From Plantactinospora sp. BC1 (GTDB taxonomy: Bacteria; Actinomycetota; Actinomycetes; Mycobacteriales; Micromonosporaceae): a stretch of 64,000 bases of DNA. The notes beneath the pieces were generated by a model. That model saw only the letters and a program-made list of their open reading frames with translations. It did no database searches and was not told the origin of the DNA. The DNA lies in assembly GCF_003030345.1 (NCBI RefSeq), contig NZ_CP028158.1, positions 6,076,001-6,140,000 of the forward strand. The letters are read 5' to 3'. Numbering within the stretch: position 1 is the stretch's first letter; each line of letters begins with the position of its first letter. Positions 49,359-57,818 of this stretch are shown here, one piece after another. Position numbers and translations under genes: made by a program.

Positions 49359-50825
49359 TCACCAGCCGGGTCGCTGTAGCAGGCCGAGGAACTCCGCCAG
49401 CAGCGCCTCCCGGACCGGGATCGGTGCGGCGTCGAGCAGGGTGTTCACCGGCGCCATCCGCTCCGGCGGCCGGCCGGCGGCCGGGTCCAGACCCAGCCCG
49501 GCGGCCACCCCGGTGACCAGGTCCGGGGTGAGCTGCGCCGGGGTCAGCGTGCCGAGCGTTCCGAGCAGCTCGGCGGGAAGCCGCACCGGACCGGCCAGCC
49601 TGGCGTCCGCCGCCGCCGCCCGCAGGTCCGCGCCGAACTCCGCCACCCGGGGCGCCACCGAGGCGGTCACCGACAGGTGGATGTTGGCCGGCATGCCGGC
49701 GTACGACAGCTGCGGCTGGGTGTGCCAGCCACGCCGGGTCAGCTCGTCGGCGAGGACGAAGAGGTTCAGCCCGGGGTCGGTACTGGTGAAGCAGACCACC
49801 GTCGACTCCGGTTCGGCGACCAGCCGCAACCCGTCCACGTCGGAGACCGCGCCGGCCAGTCCGCGTACCGCCGTCAGGGTCTGCTCGGCCAGGGTCAGGT
49901 AGCCGGCGTCGCCGAGGTGCCGCAGGATCGCGTAGGCGGCGGCGATCGGCCCGCCGGACCGGGTGGACGAGATCACCGGGTTGACCATCGTGTAGCCGGG
50001 CCAGCCGGCGAAGGCGAAGTACTGCGAGCGGCGCAGCTCCGGGTCGCGGTGCAGCAGCACCGAGACACCCTTCGGGGCGTACGCGTACTTGTGCAGGTCC
50101 ACCGAGATCGAGGTGACGCCCGGCAGGCCGAGGTCGAACGGCGGCACCGGTACGCCGAGCCGGCGCAGATAGGGCAGCGTCCAGCCGCCGAAGCAGGCGT
50201 CCACGTGGCAGCGCACCCCGGCGGCGGCGGCGATCCCGGCGATCTCGGCGACCGGATCGACCACCCCGTACGGGTACGACGGCGCCGAGCAGGCCACCAG
50301 TACGGTCTCCGGGCCGATCGCGGCGGCGATGTCGCCGGGTGCGGGGCGGAGCGTCCGGGCCGAGACCGGCACCTGGTCGAGGATGATCCCGAGGTAGTGC
50401 GCCGCCTTGGCGAACGCGGCGTGCCCACTGGTCGGCACCACCAGCCGGGGCCGGGCCACCTCCGGCCGGGCGTCCCGGGCCGCCTTCACGGCCAGGATCA
50501 GCGACTCGGTGCCGCCGCCGGTGACACTGCCGACCACCTCCGGCGCCGCCGTGCCCGGCCCGCCGCCGAGCAGTTGGGCGGCCGCGCCGACGAGGGCGTT
50601 CTCCAGCGCCAGCAGGGACGGGAAGGCGGTCGGGTCCAGCCCGTTGACGTGCGCCGCCAGCGCGTACGCCGAGTTCGCCAACTCGTCCAGCCCCGGCACG
50701 GCGGAGTCGTAGACGTAGGCGAAGAGCCGGCCGCCGTGCGTCGGCAGGTCCGTGGCGCGCAGGTCGCGGAGTTCGGCCAGCACCTTGTCCGCGGGTACGC
50801 CCACCGGCGGCAACGCGTCGATCAT
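49359..50825 (-). CDS. PLP-dependent lyase/decarboxylase (sphingosine-1-phosphate-lyase-like)
   Basis: 488 residues from ATG 50825. Fold-type I group II decarboxylase features: TGGGTESLILAVKAARD (phosphate binding), PTSGHAAFAKAAHYLGI, HVDACFGGWTLPYLRR (Asp at the PLP ring), and SVDLHKYAYAPKGVSV with the Schiff-base Lys. The spacing and the GGW..PYLRRLG segment resemble S1P-lyase-type enzymes more than glutamate decarboxylase. Substrate unknown. Full length. Confidence 0.85.
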   Translation of the reverse strand: MIDALPPVGVPADKVLAELRDLRATDLPTHGGRLFAYVYDSAVPGLDELANSAYALAAHVNGLDPTAFPSLLALENALVGAAAQLLGGGPGTAAPEVVGSVTGGGTESLILAVKAARDARPEVARPRLVVPTSGHAAFAKAAHYLGIILDQVPVSARTLRPAPGDIAAAIGPETVLVACSAPSYPYGVVDPVAEIAGIAAAAGVRCHVDACFGGWTLPYLRRLGVPVPPFDLGLPGVTSISVDLHKYAYAPKGVSVLLHRDPELRRSQYFAFAGWPGYTMVNPVISSTRSGGPIAAAYAILRHLGDAGYLTLAEQTLTAVRGLAGAVSDVDGLRLVAEPESTVVCFTSTDPGLNLFVLADELTRRGWHTQPQLSYAGMPANIHLSVTASVAPRVAEFGADLRAAAADARLAGPVRLPAELLGTLGTLTPAQLTPDLVTGVAAGLGLDPAAGRPPERMAPVNTLLDAAPIPVREALLAEFLGLLQRPGW

Positions 50826-50876
50826 GGCGGCCACCGTAACAGCCGAAACGCCCCTGGTGAGCGCCTCGAAGCCCCC

Positions 50877-50904
50877 GACCACGGCACGGATTCCTGCCGT
50901 GGTC
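50877..50904 (-). terminator. Hairpin terminator after GPH transporter gene
   Basis: GACCACGGCA (50877-50886) / TGCCGTGGTC (50895-50904), 10-bp perfect stem, 8-nt loop, 41 bp beyond the transporter stop and just upstream of the PLP enzyme gene. Confidence 0.68.
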
Positions 50905-50944
50905 CGGGTCTACGACACCCAGATCCTGCCGGGGTGGTGGGAGT

Positions 50945-52360
50945 TCAACCGGGGTGGGTGGGTTGCGGGTGCGGGTTCGCGTCGGAGGCGGTCGCCAGCC
51001 GTTCCGGGGTGAGGTCGTAGCCGCGCATGGTCAGCAGGGCGAGCCCGACCAGCAGCGCCGGCAGCACGGTGAAGCCGACCAGTACCCCGGCCCGGGCGGT
51101 ACCGGACTGGGCCGCCGCCTGACCGGTCGACGAGGAGACGTAGCCGGACAGTTGCAGCACCAGACCGTAGATGCCCGGCCCGAGGGCCAGCCCGAAGGTC
51201 TCGCCGGCCGTCCACACCCCGGTGAAGACCCCGGCCTGGCGGCGGCCGGTGCGCGCGGTGTCGTACCCGATGCAGTCCGGCAGCATCGCCAGCCCGAAGA
51301 CCTGCTGGCCGGCGTACCCGCAGCCGATCGCCGCGACGACCAGATAGACCACCGGGGCCGGCAGCACCGGCGCGGCGGCCAGGGCCAGCGCGCCGCCCGC
51401 GAAGATCAGCGACGCGACGGTGAACGCCCGGGGCTTGCCCAGCCGGGCGCCGGCCCGGCTCCACAGTGGCATCACCAGCAGCGCCGGACCGACGAAACAC
51501 CCGAAGAGCAGCGTCGCCCCGGTCCGCGGATCCCGCAGCACGTGCTCGGCGAAGTAGTTGACCCCGGCCAGCACGGTCGCGATCCCGGCCGCCTGGACCA
51601 CGAAACAGATCAGCAGCAGCCGGAACGGCCGGTTGGCGGCGGCGACCGCGAGCTGGGCGCGCAGGCTCGGCTCGCTCGCCACCACCGTCCCGGTCGGGGC
51701 GGACCGGGTGCCGAGGAAGGCGCCGACCGCGCCGACCGCGATCAGCACCGCCACGAAGAGCCCCAGCCAGCGGTGCCCGACCACCCCGTCGCCGCCCGCG
51801 CCCACCACCACCGGGGCGAGCGCGCCGGAGACCAGGATGGCCAGCGCCAGTACCGCCACCCGCCAGGTCATCAGCCGGGTCCGCTCGGTGTAGTCGTCGG
51901 TCAGCTCGGCCGGCATGGCGACGTACGGGACCTGGAAGAAGGCGAACGCGGTCGCGGCGAGCAGGAACGCCAGCGCGACGTAACCGGCGGCGGCCGGACC
52001 GGGCCGGAACGGTGCCGCGAAGATGGCGGCGAAGAGGACCGCCAGGCCGAGCCCGCCACCGAGCAGGTACGGCCGGCGGGCGCCCCAGCGGGACCGGGTC
52101 CGATCCGAGATCCGCCCGGCGACCGGGTTCACCAGCACGTCCCAGGCCTTCGGCAGCAGCACCAGCAGGGCGGCCAGCCCGGCGGCCACCCCCAGGGTGT
52201 CGGTCAGGTACGGCAGCAGCACCAGGCCGGGCACCGTACCGAAGGCGCCGGTGGCGAGCGATCCGAGGGCGTACCCGGCGTGCACCCGGCGCGGCAGGGT
52301 GGTCGGGGGCGAGGAAGGGGACTCGGAGAGGTCGGCGCGGGTGCCGGGCACGGCGTCCAT
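50945..52360 (-). CDS. GPH/MFS-family sugar transporter
   Basis: 471 residues from ATG 52360 (ATG 52381 adds seven residues; neither has a strong Shine-Dalgarno). Twelve helices; glycoside-pentoside-hexuronide signatures: GYALGSLATGAFGTVPGLVL, LLPKAWDVLVNPVAGRISDR, RSRWGARRPYLLGGG, FFQVPYVAMPAELTDDYTER. The second half has LPDCIGYDTARTGRRQAGVF. Cation-coupled sugar or glycoside uptake is typical. Upstream direct repeats suggest regulated expression. Confidence 0.88.
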   Translation of the reverse strand: MDAVPGTRADLSESPSSPPTTLPRRVHAGYALGSLATGAFGTVPGLVLLPYLTDTLGVAAGLAALLVLLPKAWDVLVNPVAGRISDRTRSRWGARRPYLLGGGLGLAVLFAAIFAAPFRPGPAAAGYVALAFLLAATAFAFFQVPYVAMPAELTDDYTERTRLMTWRVAVLALAILVSGALAPVVVGAGGDGVVGHRWLGLFVAVLIAVGAVGAFLGTRSAPTGTVVASEPSLRAQLAVAAANRPFRLLLICFVVQAAGIATVLAGVNYFAEHVLRDPRTGATLLFGCFVGPALLVMPLWSRAGARLGKPRAFTVASLIFAGGALALAAAPVLPAPVVYLVVAAIGCGYAGQQVFGLAMLPDCIGYDTARTGRRQAGVFTGVWTAGETFGLALGPGIYGLVLQLSGYVSSSTGQAAAQSGTARAGVLVGFTVLPALLVGLALLTMRGYDLTPERLATASDANPHPQPTHPG

Positions 52361-52394
52361 GCGCCGGGATGCTATCGGCATCGATCTTGTCTGC

Positions 52395-52430
52395 GGGCTC
52401 CCGCTTTCGGTGGCAGGGCTCCCGCTTTCG
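52395..52430. repeat. Direct repeat GGGCTCCCGCTTTCG upstream of GPH transporter
   Basis: Exact 15-bp copies at 52395-52409 and 52416-52430, two helical turns apart (21 bp), 35-70 bp upstream of the transporter start. This spacing suits a dimeric regulator binding in tandem. Confidence 0.7.
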
Positions 52431-52508
52431 TACGGTGACGGTGGCCGATCGGTGTAGCGCCGACCGGCCACCACCCGCCGCACGGTCAGGTCGGTGCCGC
52501 CCAACCCG

Positions 52509-53150
52509 TCACGGCTGCCACACCATCGTCTGCTGGTGGAGCTGCCTGCCGCCCTGCCTGGCACCGGGGACCGGTGGAGTCGGACCGTGCCTGGCGAAGC
52601 CGACACGTTCGAAGAACCGCACCGCACGCGTGTTCTCGGCCAGGGTCTGCAGATGGCACCCGGGCGAGCCGGTCCGGATGAGCCGGTCGAACCATCGCCT
52701 CATCAGGCCGTCGGCGGCGCCGGTCCCCCGTGCCGGGGGCGTCACGTTGATGTGCAGGTGGGCCGGCCAACGGGCATCGTCGAGGCCCCTCGCGGTGGGC
52801 TTTCGCCGGACCGTGGCCGTCGCCATGTCGACCATGCCACGAGCGAGGAAGGCTGCGGGCCTGGGTCGGAATACCAGCCGATACCTCGCGATCGCCCGCT
52901 CCATGCGCTCTCTCTCGCTGGGGAACGTGGAACTGTCCAGGCAGCCCGCCAGGTAGCCGACGACATGGCCACCCGTCACGGCGACGAACAACGAGTCCGG
53001 TTCCCGGCTCATGTACGGCTCCAGGTACATGGCCGCCTCCGACTCCTCGTGTCCCCACATCAGGGCGGACGGAGAGCCCTCGCCCGCCCGGCCGAACAGC
53101 TCACGCAGCGCGGCGCGGTCAGTCTCCGCGAAGCTACGGATTTCGATCAT
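52509..53150 (-). CDS. GNAT-family N-acetyltransferase
   Basis: 213 residues from ATG 53150. MIEIRSFAETDRAALRELFG, SLFVAVTGGHVVGYLAGCLD, then HLHINVTPPARGTGAADGLM (acetyl-CoA loop R-G-T-G-A) and TLAENTRAVRFFERVGFARH. The INV-x-P-x-x-R-G-x-G pattern and the long insert before it resemble the C-terminal acetyltransferase of NCOAT-like proteins. Substrate unknown. The 230 bp to the next gene show no clear motif. Confidence 0.85.
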   Translation of the reverse strand: MIEIRSFAETDRAALRELFGRAGEGSPSALMWGHEESEAAMYLEPYMSREPDSLFVAVTGGHVVGYLAGCLDSSTFPSERERMERAIARYRLVFRPRPAAFLARGMVDMATATVRRKPTARGLDDARWPAHLHINVTPPARGTGAADGLMRRWFDRLIRTGSPGCHLQTLAENTRAVRFFERVGFARHGPTPPVPGARQGGRQLHQQTMVWQP

Positions 53151-53382
53151 CCCGAGCCACTCCCCGACACCCTCCCCCAGCTGGTCCGAACAGTGTGCCA
53201 CGTCCCTGACCAGGAGATTCGAGTGCCTGTTGGGATACGGATCAGCCTTGTTGCGCGCAGGCCCGTACGGGGCAGCGGCGGTGTCCGCCGAAAGTGGTAT
53301 CCCCGGTTCGGCATGCGGGCCGACGCGCCGGCGCGGTAGGTCGATGACGCTGGACGCGACGCCTAGCACGGGGGGAAGCGGA

Positions 53383-53859
53383 ATGGGTGTGGCCCTGACG
53401 ACAGTCGTCGGTCGGGAGAGATCCGGCGCGGATCGCCTGGTGCTGCTGGACGTGCTGCGCGGGGTGGCGATCCTCGGCACGCTCGCCACCAACGTCTGGA
53501 TCTTCACCCACCCCGGCGGGGAGTACGGCGTACTGTCCGACACCACCGCCATCGCGACGCTCAGCGGCAACCCCGTCGAGACGGCGTTCCGGTTCCTCGC
53601 CAACGGCAAGTTCCTGGCACTGCTCACCATCCTGTTCGGTGTCGGACTGGCGATCCAGTACCACTCGGCGCAACGTCGCGGCGAGCGCTGGCCCGGCCGG
53701 TACCGCTGGCGGGCCGGGTTGCTCAGACTCTGGGCGGCCGTCTGCACCGGGCTCACCGTCGGCGCCTCGCTCTGGCTGCGCCGCTTCCAGCACGGCCCGC
53801 TGGAGGCGCTGCAGAGGAGCCTACTCACCCGGCGGCGCACCGTCGCGGAGCTGGGCTGA
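53383..53859 (+). pseudogene. DUF418 (YeiB-like) membrane protein with internal deletion
   Basis: 158 residues from ATG 53383 (GGGGGAAG upstream). The start is a normal DUF418 N-terminus: RLVLLDVLRGVAILGTLATN, FLANGKFLALLTILFGVGLA, IQYHSAQRRGERWPGRYRWR. Instead of ~200 more residues of membrane helices, it jumps to the family's last helix and C-terminal motif (SLWLRRFQHGPLEALQRSLL), then a foreign RRRTVAELG end. Full-length members are ~380-420 residues. An in-frame internal deletion best explains it; likely non-functional. Confidence 0.72.
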
Positions 53860-54109
53860 GTGGCTGGGCGAGTGGGACCGGATCGACGACCTGATCCTGG
53901 GCGGCGTGACGCTCTACGCGATCAGGGAGATCCGCGTTCATGCCGGTTGCAGCCTTCAGGAAGCGATCGGCCGACACCACGAGCGAGCTGCCTTGCTGCG
54001 CGAGACGCGGCCGGGTGACTTCACGTCGGGCCCACCCCGGTCATCCGACAGTCCGGGTGCGCTCAGCCGGTGCCCTTACGACGCTCCTCCCGAAGCAGAC
54101 GCAGGGTAG
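53858..54109 (+). pseudogene. 5'-truncated small helical protein fused after the DUF418 relic
   Basis: In the +2 frame, overlapping the DUF418 stop, WDRIDDLILGGVTLYAIREI followed by RVHAGCSLQEAIGRHHERAA resembles small actinobacterial proteins with an I-L-x-G-x(4)-A-(I/L)-(K/R)-x-(I/V)-R-x(3)-G-x-S/G-L-x-E-A motif. No ATG or GTG start precedes it in frame, so the 5' end appears lost in the same rearrangement. The open frame ends overlapping the DUF3592 gene. Confidence 0.5.
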
Positions 54110-54518
54110 CCAGGGGGACCCCCACCAGGCCGAACAATGTGGTCCCCAGCAGTATGTACGCGATGCGGTGGTTCTCCGGTGCCCGTGCGTCACGCACGTC
54201 GTGGTCGGGGTGTCGAGGGTCGTACACGATGGGAATCTCGTCGCCGACCTGCACTCTCGGCCCGGGCGCCTCGTCGCCCTGCCCGACCAGCGACCGCACC
54301 TGCCGCCCGTCGCTGGTGCGGAATTCGACCTCCACCCGCGACTTCTTGCCCAGGTCGACACCGGTGACCCGGGCGGTTACCTGGCGACCGCGATCCCGCA
54401 GCGCGTTGTCGTTCGTCCAGACCTGCCAGGTCGCGACGGCGAAACCGCACACCACCACCACTCCCATGGCGACGAAGAGTTTCGCGGGTGGCCGCCGCAC
54501 GGTGCCGAAGAGAGCCAT
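54063..54518 (-). CDS. DUF3592 membrane protein
   Basis: 151 residues from ATG 54518. An N-terminal helix (KLFVAMGVVVVCGFAVATWQ), a ~80-residue extracytoplasmic strand-rich domain (VTARVTGVDLGKKSRVEVEF; IPIVYDPRHPDHDVRDARAP) and a C-terminal helix (IAYILLGTTLFGLVGVPLAT) ending in a basic tail. This layout is that of DUF3592. Role unknown. Confidence 0.82.
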   Translation of the reverse strand: MALFGTVRRPPAKLFVAMGVVVVCGFAVATWQVWTNDNALRDRGRQVTARVTGVDLGKKSRVEVEFRTSDGRQVRSLVGQGDEAPGPRVQVGDEIPIVYDPRHPDHDVRDARAPENHRIAYILLGTTLFGLVGVPLATLRLLREERRKGTG

Positions 54519-54649
54519 GGCGTCCAGTTCCCCGACGGCGGGTTGAGGTAACCCGATCCTGAGCGCGCCGACGCTCCGCCGCGCTGTGCTCGATTGCGTC
54601 GATGCGGGATGATCGCAGCGGCTGGTACGACAGATTAGGAGCGGCCGGC

Positions 54650-55306
54650 ATGCGCATCCTGTTGGTCGAGGACGACGCCCGGGTGGCCGGCGCGATGGCC
54701 GCCGCCCTGTCCCGGCGCGGCTACGACGTCGAGCGGGCCGGCACCGCCGCCGCCGCACTCGCCGCCGCCCCCTGCGACCTGGTGCTGCTCGACCTCACCC
54801 TGCCCGACGGCGACGGGGTGGAGGTCTGCCGGGCGCTGCGGCAGCGCAGCGCGCAGCTCGGCATCATCGCGGTCACCGCCCGCGGCGAGGAACGCGACCG
54901 GGTGATCGGGCTGCGGATGGGCGCCGACGACTACGTGGTGAAACCGTTCTCGATGGCCGAGTTGGAGGCCCGGATCGTCGCGGTGCTCCGCCGGGCCCGG
55001 GCCGGCGCCCCCCGACCCGAGGTCGTCGAGGTCGGCCCGATCTGGATCGACGTCGCCGCCCGGCTGGTCACGGTACGCAGCGCCGAGGTCGCGCTGACCC
55101 GCAAGGAGTTCGACATCCTGGTCTCGCTGGCCCGGCAGCCGGGCGTGGTGGTGCCGCACGAGCGGATCGTCCTGGACGTCTGGCCGACCACCGGCGCCGC
55201 CCGGCACACCGTGGAGGTGCACGTCGGCTCGCTGCGCGGCAAGCTCGGCGATCCCGACCTGGTGCAGACCGTACGCGGCGTCGGTTACCGGCTCCGGGCC
55301 GAGTGA
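54650..55306 (+). CDS. OmpR-family response regulator (TctD-like)
   Basis: 218 residues from ATG 54650; AGGAG at 54637-54641. Receiver: MRILLVEDDARVAGAMAAAL, phospho-Asp51 in DLVLLDLTLPDGDGVEV, Thr in IIAVTARGEE, Lys in ADDYVVKPFSMAELEARI. Winged helix: LTRKEFDILVSLARQPGVVV and RHTVEVHVGSLRGKLGD. Followed after 13 nt by its kinase. TctD-type systems sense carboxylates with a TAXI or TctC binding protein, which is encoded downstream. Confidence 0.9.
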   Translation: MRILLVEDDARVAGAMAAALSRRGYDVERAGTAAAALAAAPCDLVLLDLTLPDGDGVEVCRALRQRSAQLGIIAVTARGEERDRVIGLRMGADDYVVKPFSMAELEARIVAVLRRARAGAPRPEVVEVGPIWIDVAARLVTVRSAEVALTRKEFDILVSLARQPGVVVPHERIVLDVWPTTGAARHTVEVHVGSLRGKLGDPDLVQTVRGVGYRLRAE

Positions 55307-55319
55307 CCGGAGCCCCTCG

Positions 55320-56696
55320 GTGCGCCGCCGCCTGGTTTTCAGCTACTCGCTGCTCATGATCCTGGTCCTGCTCGCCCTGGAGACCCCGCTGGCGATCACC
55401 CTCGCCAACCGGGAGACCGAACGGATCCGGGCGGACCGGCTCGCCGACGCCAACCGGTTCGCCTCGCTCTCCGGCCCCGCGCTGCGTACCGGCGCGGTCA
55501 GCGCGATCGACGACGAGTTGCAGCGCTACCAGGAGCTGTACGGGATCAGCGCAGCCGTGATCGACCGGGAACGGCGCCAGGTGGTCGCCCCCGCCGGCCC
55601 CCGGCTGGACACCGAGCTGACCGACCGGGCGATCTTCGGTGCGCTGGCCGGCCGGCAGATGACCGTGCCGGAGGTGCTCTGGCCCTGGGAGGTCGGCCCG
55701 CTGGTGGTGGCCGTACCGGTGAACGACGGCGGTGAGGTGATCGGTGCCGTCATCACCGTCTCCGCCACCGAGCGGGTCCGCCGGACCGTCACTGTCTGGT
55801 GGGCGGCGCTGGCCACCATCGGACTGCTCGCCGTCTCCGCCGGGGTGATGACGGCGTTCCGGCTGGCCGGCTGGGTGCTGCGCCCGGTGACCGTGCTCGA
55901 CGTGGTCACCCACGACATCGCGGCCGGCGACGGCCTGGCCCGGGTGCCGACCCAGCAGGGTCCACCCGAGCTGCGCCGGCTCGCCACCAGCTTCAACGAG
56001 ATGGCCGACGCGGTCGCCGACGCCCTGGAACGGCAGCGGGCCTTCGTCGCGCACGCCAGCCACCAGCTCCGCAACCCGCTGACCGCGCTCCGGCTGCGGG
56101 TCGAGGAACTCGGGCCGAGCCTGACCGACGAGTACGGCCGCGACGAGCACCGGCTGGCGCTGGAGGAGACCGACCGGCTCGCCCAGGTACTCGACGGGTT
56201 GCTCACGCTGGCCCGCGCCGAGCGGGCCCAGCACGCCATGGTGGTGGTCGACGCGGCGGCGGTGGCCGCGTCCCGGGTCGCCGCCTGGCAGCCGCTGGCC
56301 AACCACCGGGGCGTCACCCTCACCCTCGCCCCGGTCACCGGCCCGGTGCCCGCCCGGGCCGTGCGTACCGCCGTCGACCAGGTGCTGGACGCGCTGATCG
56401 ACAACGCGGTCAAGTTCGGCGACCCCGGCGGCCGGGTGGAGGTCTCGGTGCACCGCGCCGAGGACGGCGTGCTCGTCCGGGTCACCGACGACGGACCGGG
56501 GATGACCGGCGCGCAGCTCGAATCGTCGACCGAGCGCTTCTGGCGGGCACCGGACACCCAGAACATCGACGGCGCCGGGCTCGGCCTGACCATCGTGGCG
56601 GTACTGGTCGACGCCTCCGGCGGTCGCCTCACCATGCGTCCCGCCGAGCCGACCGGGCTCGTCGCCGAGGTCTGGTTCCGCACCGGCGAGGCGTGA
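55320..56696 (+). CDS. Sensor histidine kinase (TctE-like)
   Basis: 458 residues from GTG 55320. Helix FSYSLLMILVLLALETPLAI, a ~125-residue extracytoplasmic domain, helix WWAALATIGLLAVSAGVMTA, HAMP, then H-box FVAHASHQLRNPLTALRLRV (His ~247), N-box VLDALIDNAVKFGD and G-boxes VTDDGPGMTGAQ, GAGLGLTIVAVLVDASGG. Partner of the upstream regulator. Ends 10 bp from the convergent TAXI gene. Confidence 0.9.
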   Translation: MRRRLVFSYSLLMILVLLALETPLAITLANRETERIRADRLADANRFASLSGPALRTGAVSAIDDELQRYQELYGISAAVIDRERRQVVAPAGPRLDTELTDRAIFGALAGRQMTVPEVLWPWEVGPLVVAVPVNDGGEVIGAVITVSATERVRRTVTVWWAALATIGLLAVSAGVMTAFRLAGWVLRPVTVLDVVTHDIAAGDGLARVPTQQGPPELRRLATSFNEMADAVADALERQRAFVAHASHQLRNPLTALRLRVEELGPSLTDEYGRDEHRLALEETDRLAQVLDGLLTLARAERAQHAMVVVDAAAVAASRVAAWQPLANHRGVTLTLAPVTGPVPARAVRTAVDQVLDALIDNAVKFGDPGGRVEVSVHRAEDGVLVRVTDDGPGMTGAQLESSTERFWRAPDTQNIDGAGLGLTIVAVLVDASGGRLTMRPAEPTGLVAEVWFRTGEA

Positions 56697-56706
56697 GCGG
56701 TCTCCG

Positions 56707-57687
56707 TCAGGGCTTGTGCGTCTGGTAGTAGCGGGCCGCCCCGGGGTGCAGCGCCAGCGGGGTGGTGGTGATCGCCGACTGCACGTTCAGCCGGGCGGCG
56801 GCCGGATGGGCACTGCTCAGCTCGTCGCGGCGCTGCATCAGCAGCCGGGTCACGTCGTAGACGAGCTGCTCGGGCATGCCGGTGGCCACCACCAGATAGT
56901 TCGGCACCGCCACCGTGGTCACCGGCGCCGACCCGTACGCCGAGGCGGGGATGTCCCGCTGGACGTACACCTCGCGGTAGGACTGGCGCAGCGGCTCGAC
57001 CCACTGCCCGAGGTCGACGAAGCGGGCCCGGGTCTGCGCGGCGAAGTCCGCCACCGCCTTGACCGGCAGGCCGCCGGAGAAGAAGAAGGCGTCGATCTGG
57101 CCGGCCCGCAGCGCGGCGACGGAGTCGTCGATGCCGAGCCGGAGCGTCTCGGCCAGCTTGTCGCCGACCTTCGCGACCCGGAGCAGGCGTTCGGCGGTGA
57201 CCGCGGTGCCGGAGCCCGGCGCGCCGATCGCCACCCGCTTGCCGGTCAGGTCCGTCAGCTGCCGGATCGGCTCCTGGGTGAGGGTGACCAGGTGCAGCAG
57301 GTCGTCGTAGACCCGGGCCACCGCGCTCAGCCCGGCGCCCTGGCCCGGTTCGGCGGTCAGGATGTCGGCCTGGGTGAAGCCGAGTTCGGCCTGCCCGGTG
57401 GAGACCAGCGAGACGTTCTCCTCCGACGCGGCCGTCACCACCACGCTCGCCGTCACGTCCGGCAGTTCCCGGTTGAGGATGCCGGCCAGGGACTGACCGA
57501 CGGCGTAGTAGACGGCGGTGGCGCTGCCGGTCGCGATGCGCAGCCTGGTCGGCTCGGCCGGCGCCGAGGTGCAACCGACGGTGGCCGGCAACGCGACCGT
57601 GATTACGGCCAACGCCACGGCGAGCGTGCCGAACCGCCGACCGGGCAGTCCCCGGCCGACGCGTCGGTGCCACCGTGCCCCGCCCAC
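56707..57687 (-). CDS. TAXI-family TRAP-type solute-binding lipoprotein
   Basis: 326 residues from GTG 57687. Lipobox PATVGC (Cys39). TAXI signatures: LRIATGSATAVYYAVGQSLA, VVTAASEENVSLVSTGQAEL, QADILTAEPGQG, GKRVAIGAPGSGTAVTAERL, LRAGQIDAFFFSGGLPVKAV. Such proteins capture carboxylates for a fused TRAP permease or feed a TctDE-like sensor. No TRAP permease gene is next to it, so a sensory role with the convergent two-component system is attractive but unproved. Confidence 0.9.
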   Translation of the reverse strand: MGGARWHRRVGRGLPGRRFGTLAVALAVITVALPATVGCTSAPAEPTRLRIATGSATAVYYAVGQSLAGILNRELPDVTASVVVTAASEENVSLVSTGQAELGFTQADILTAEPGQGAGLSAVARVYDDLLHLVTLTQEPIRQLTDLTGKRVAIGAPGSGTAVTAERLLRVAKVGDKLAETLRLGIDDSVAALRAGQIDAFFFSGGLPVKAVADFAAQTRARFVDLGQWVEPLRQSYREVYVQRDIPASAYGSAPVTTVAVPNYLVVATGMPEQLVYDVTRLLMQRRDELSSAHPAAARLNVQSAITTTPLALHPGAARYYQTHKP

Positions 57688-57818
57688 CCCACCACCCCGG
57701 CGATGATCGACACTCAGCGCAAGTTTTGCTCAAGCCTTCAACCGATGTCTACCGCCTCGGCGCGGTAACGGCCACCGTTGAAAGTAGTTGGTCGTCGCGA
57801 GTACGGGGGGCGACAGAG

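Noticed and set aside
49359-50825. Glutamate decarboxylase
   Set aside because: The motif around the Schiff-base Lys and the GGW..PYLRR region fit the lyase-like group II subgroup better; substrate left open.
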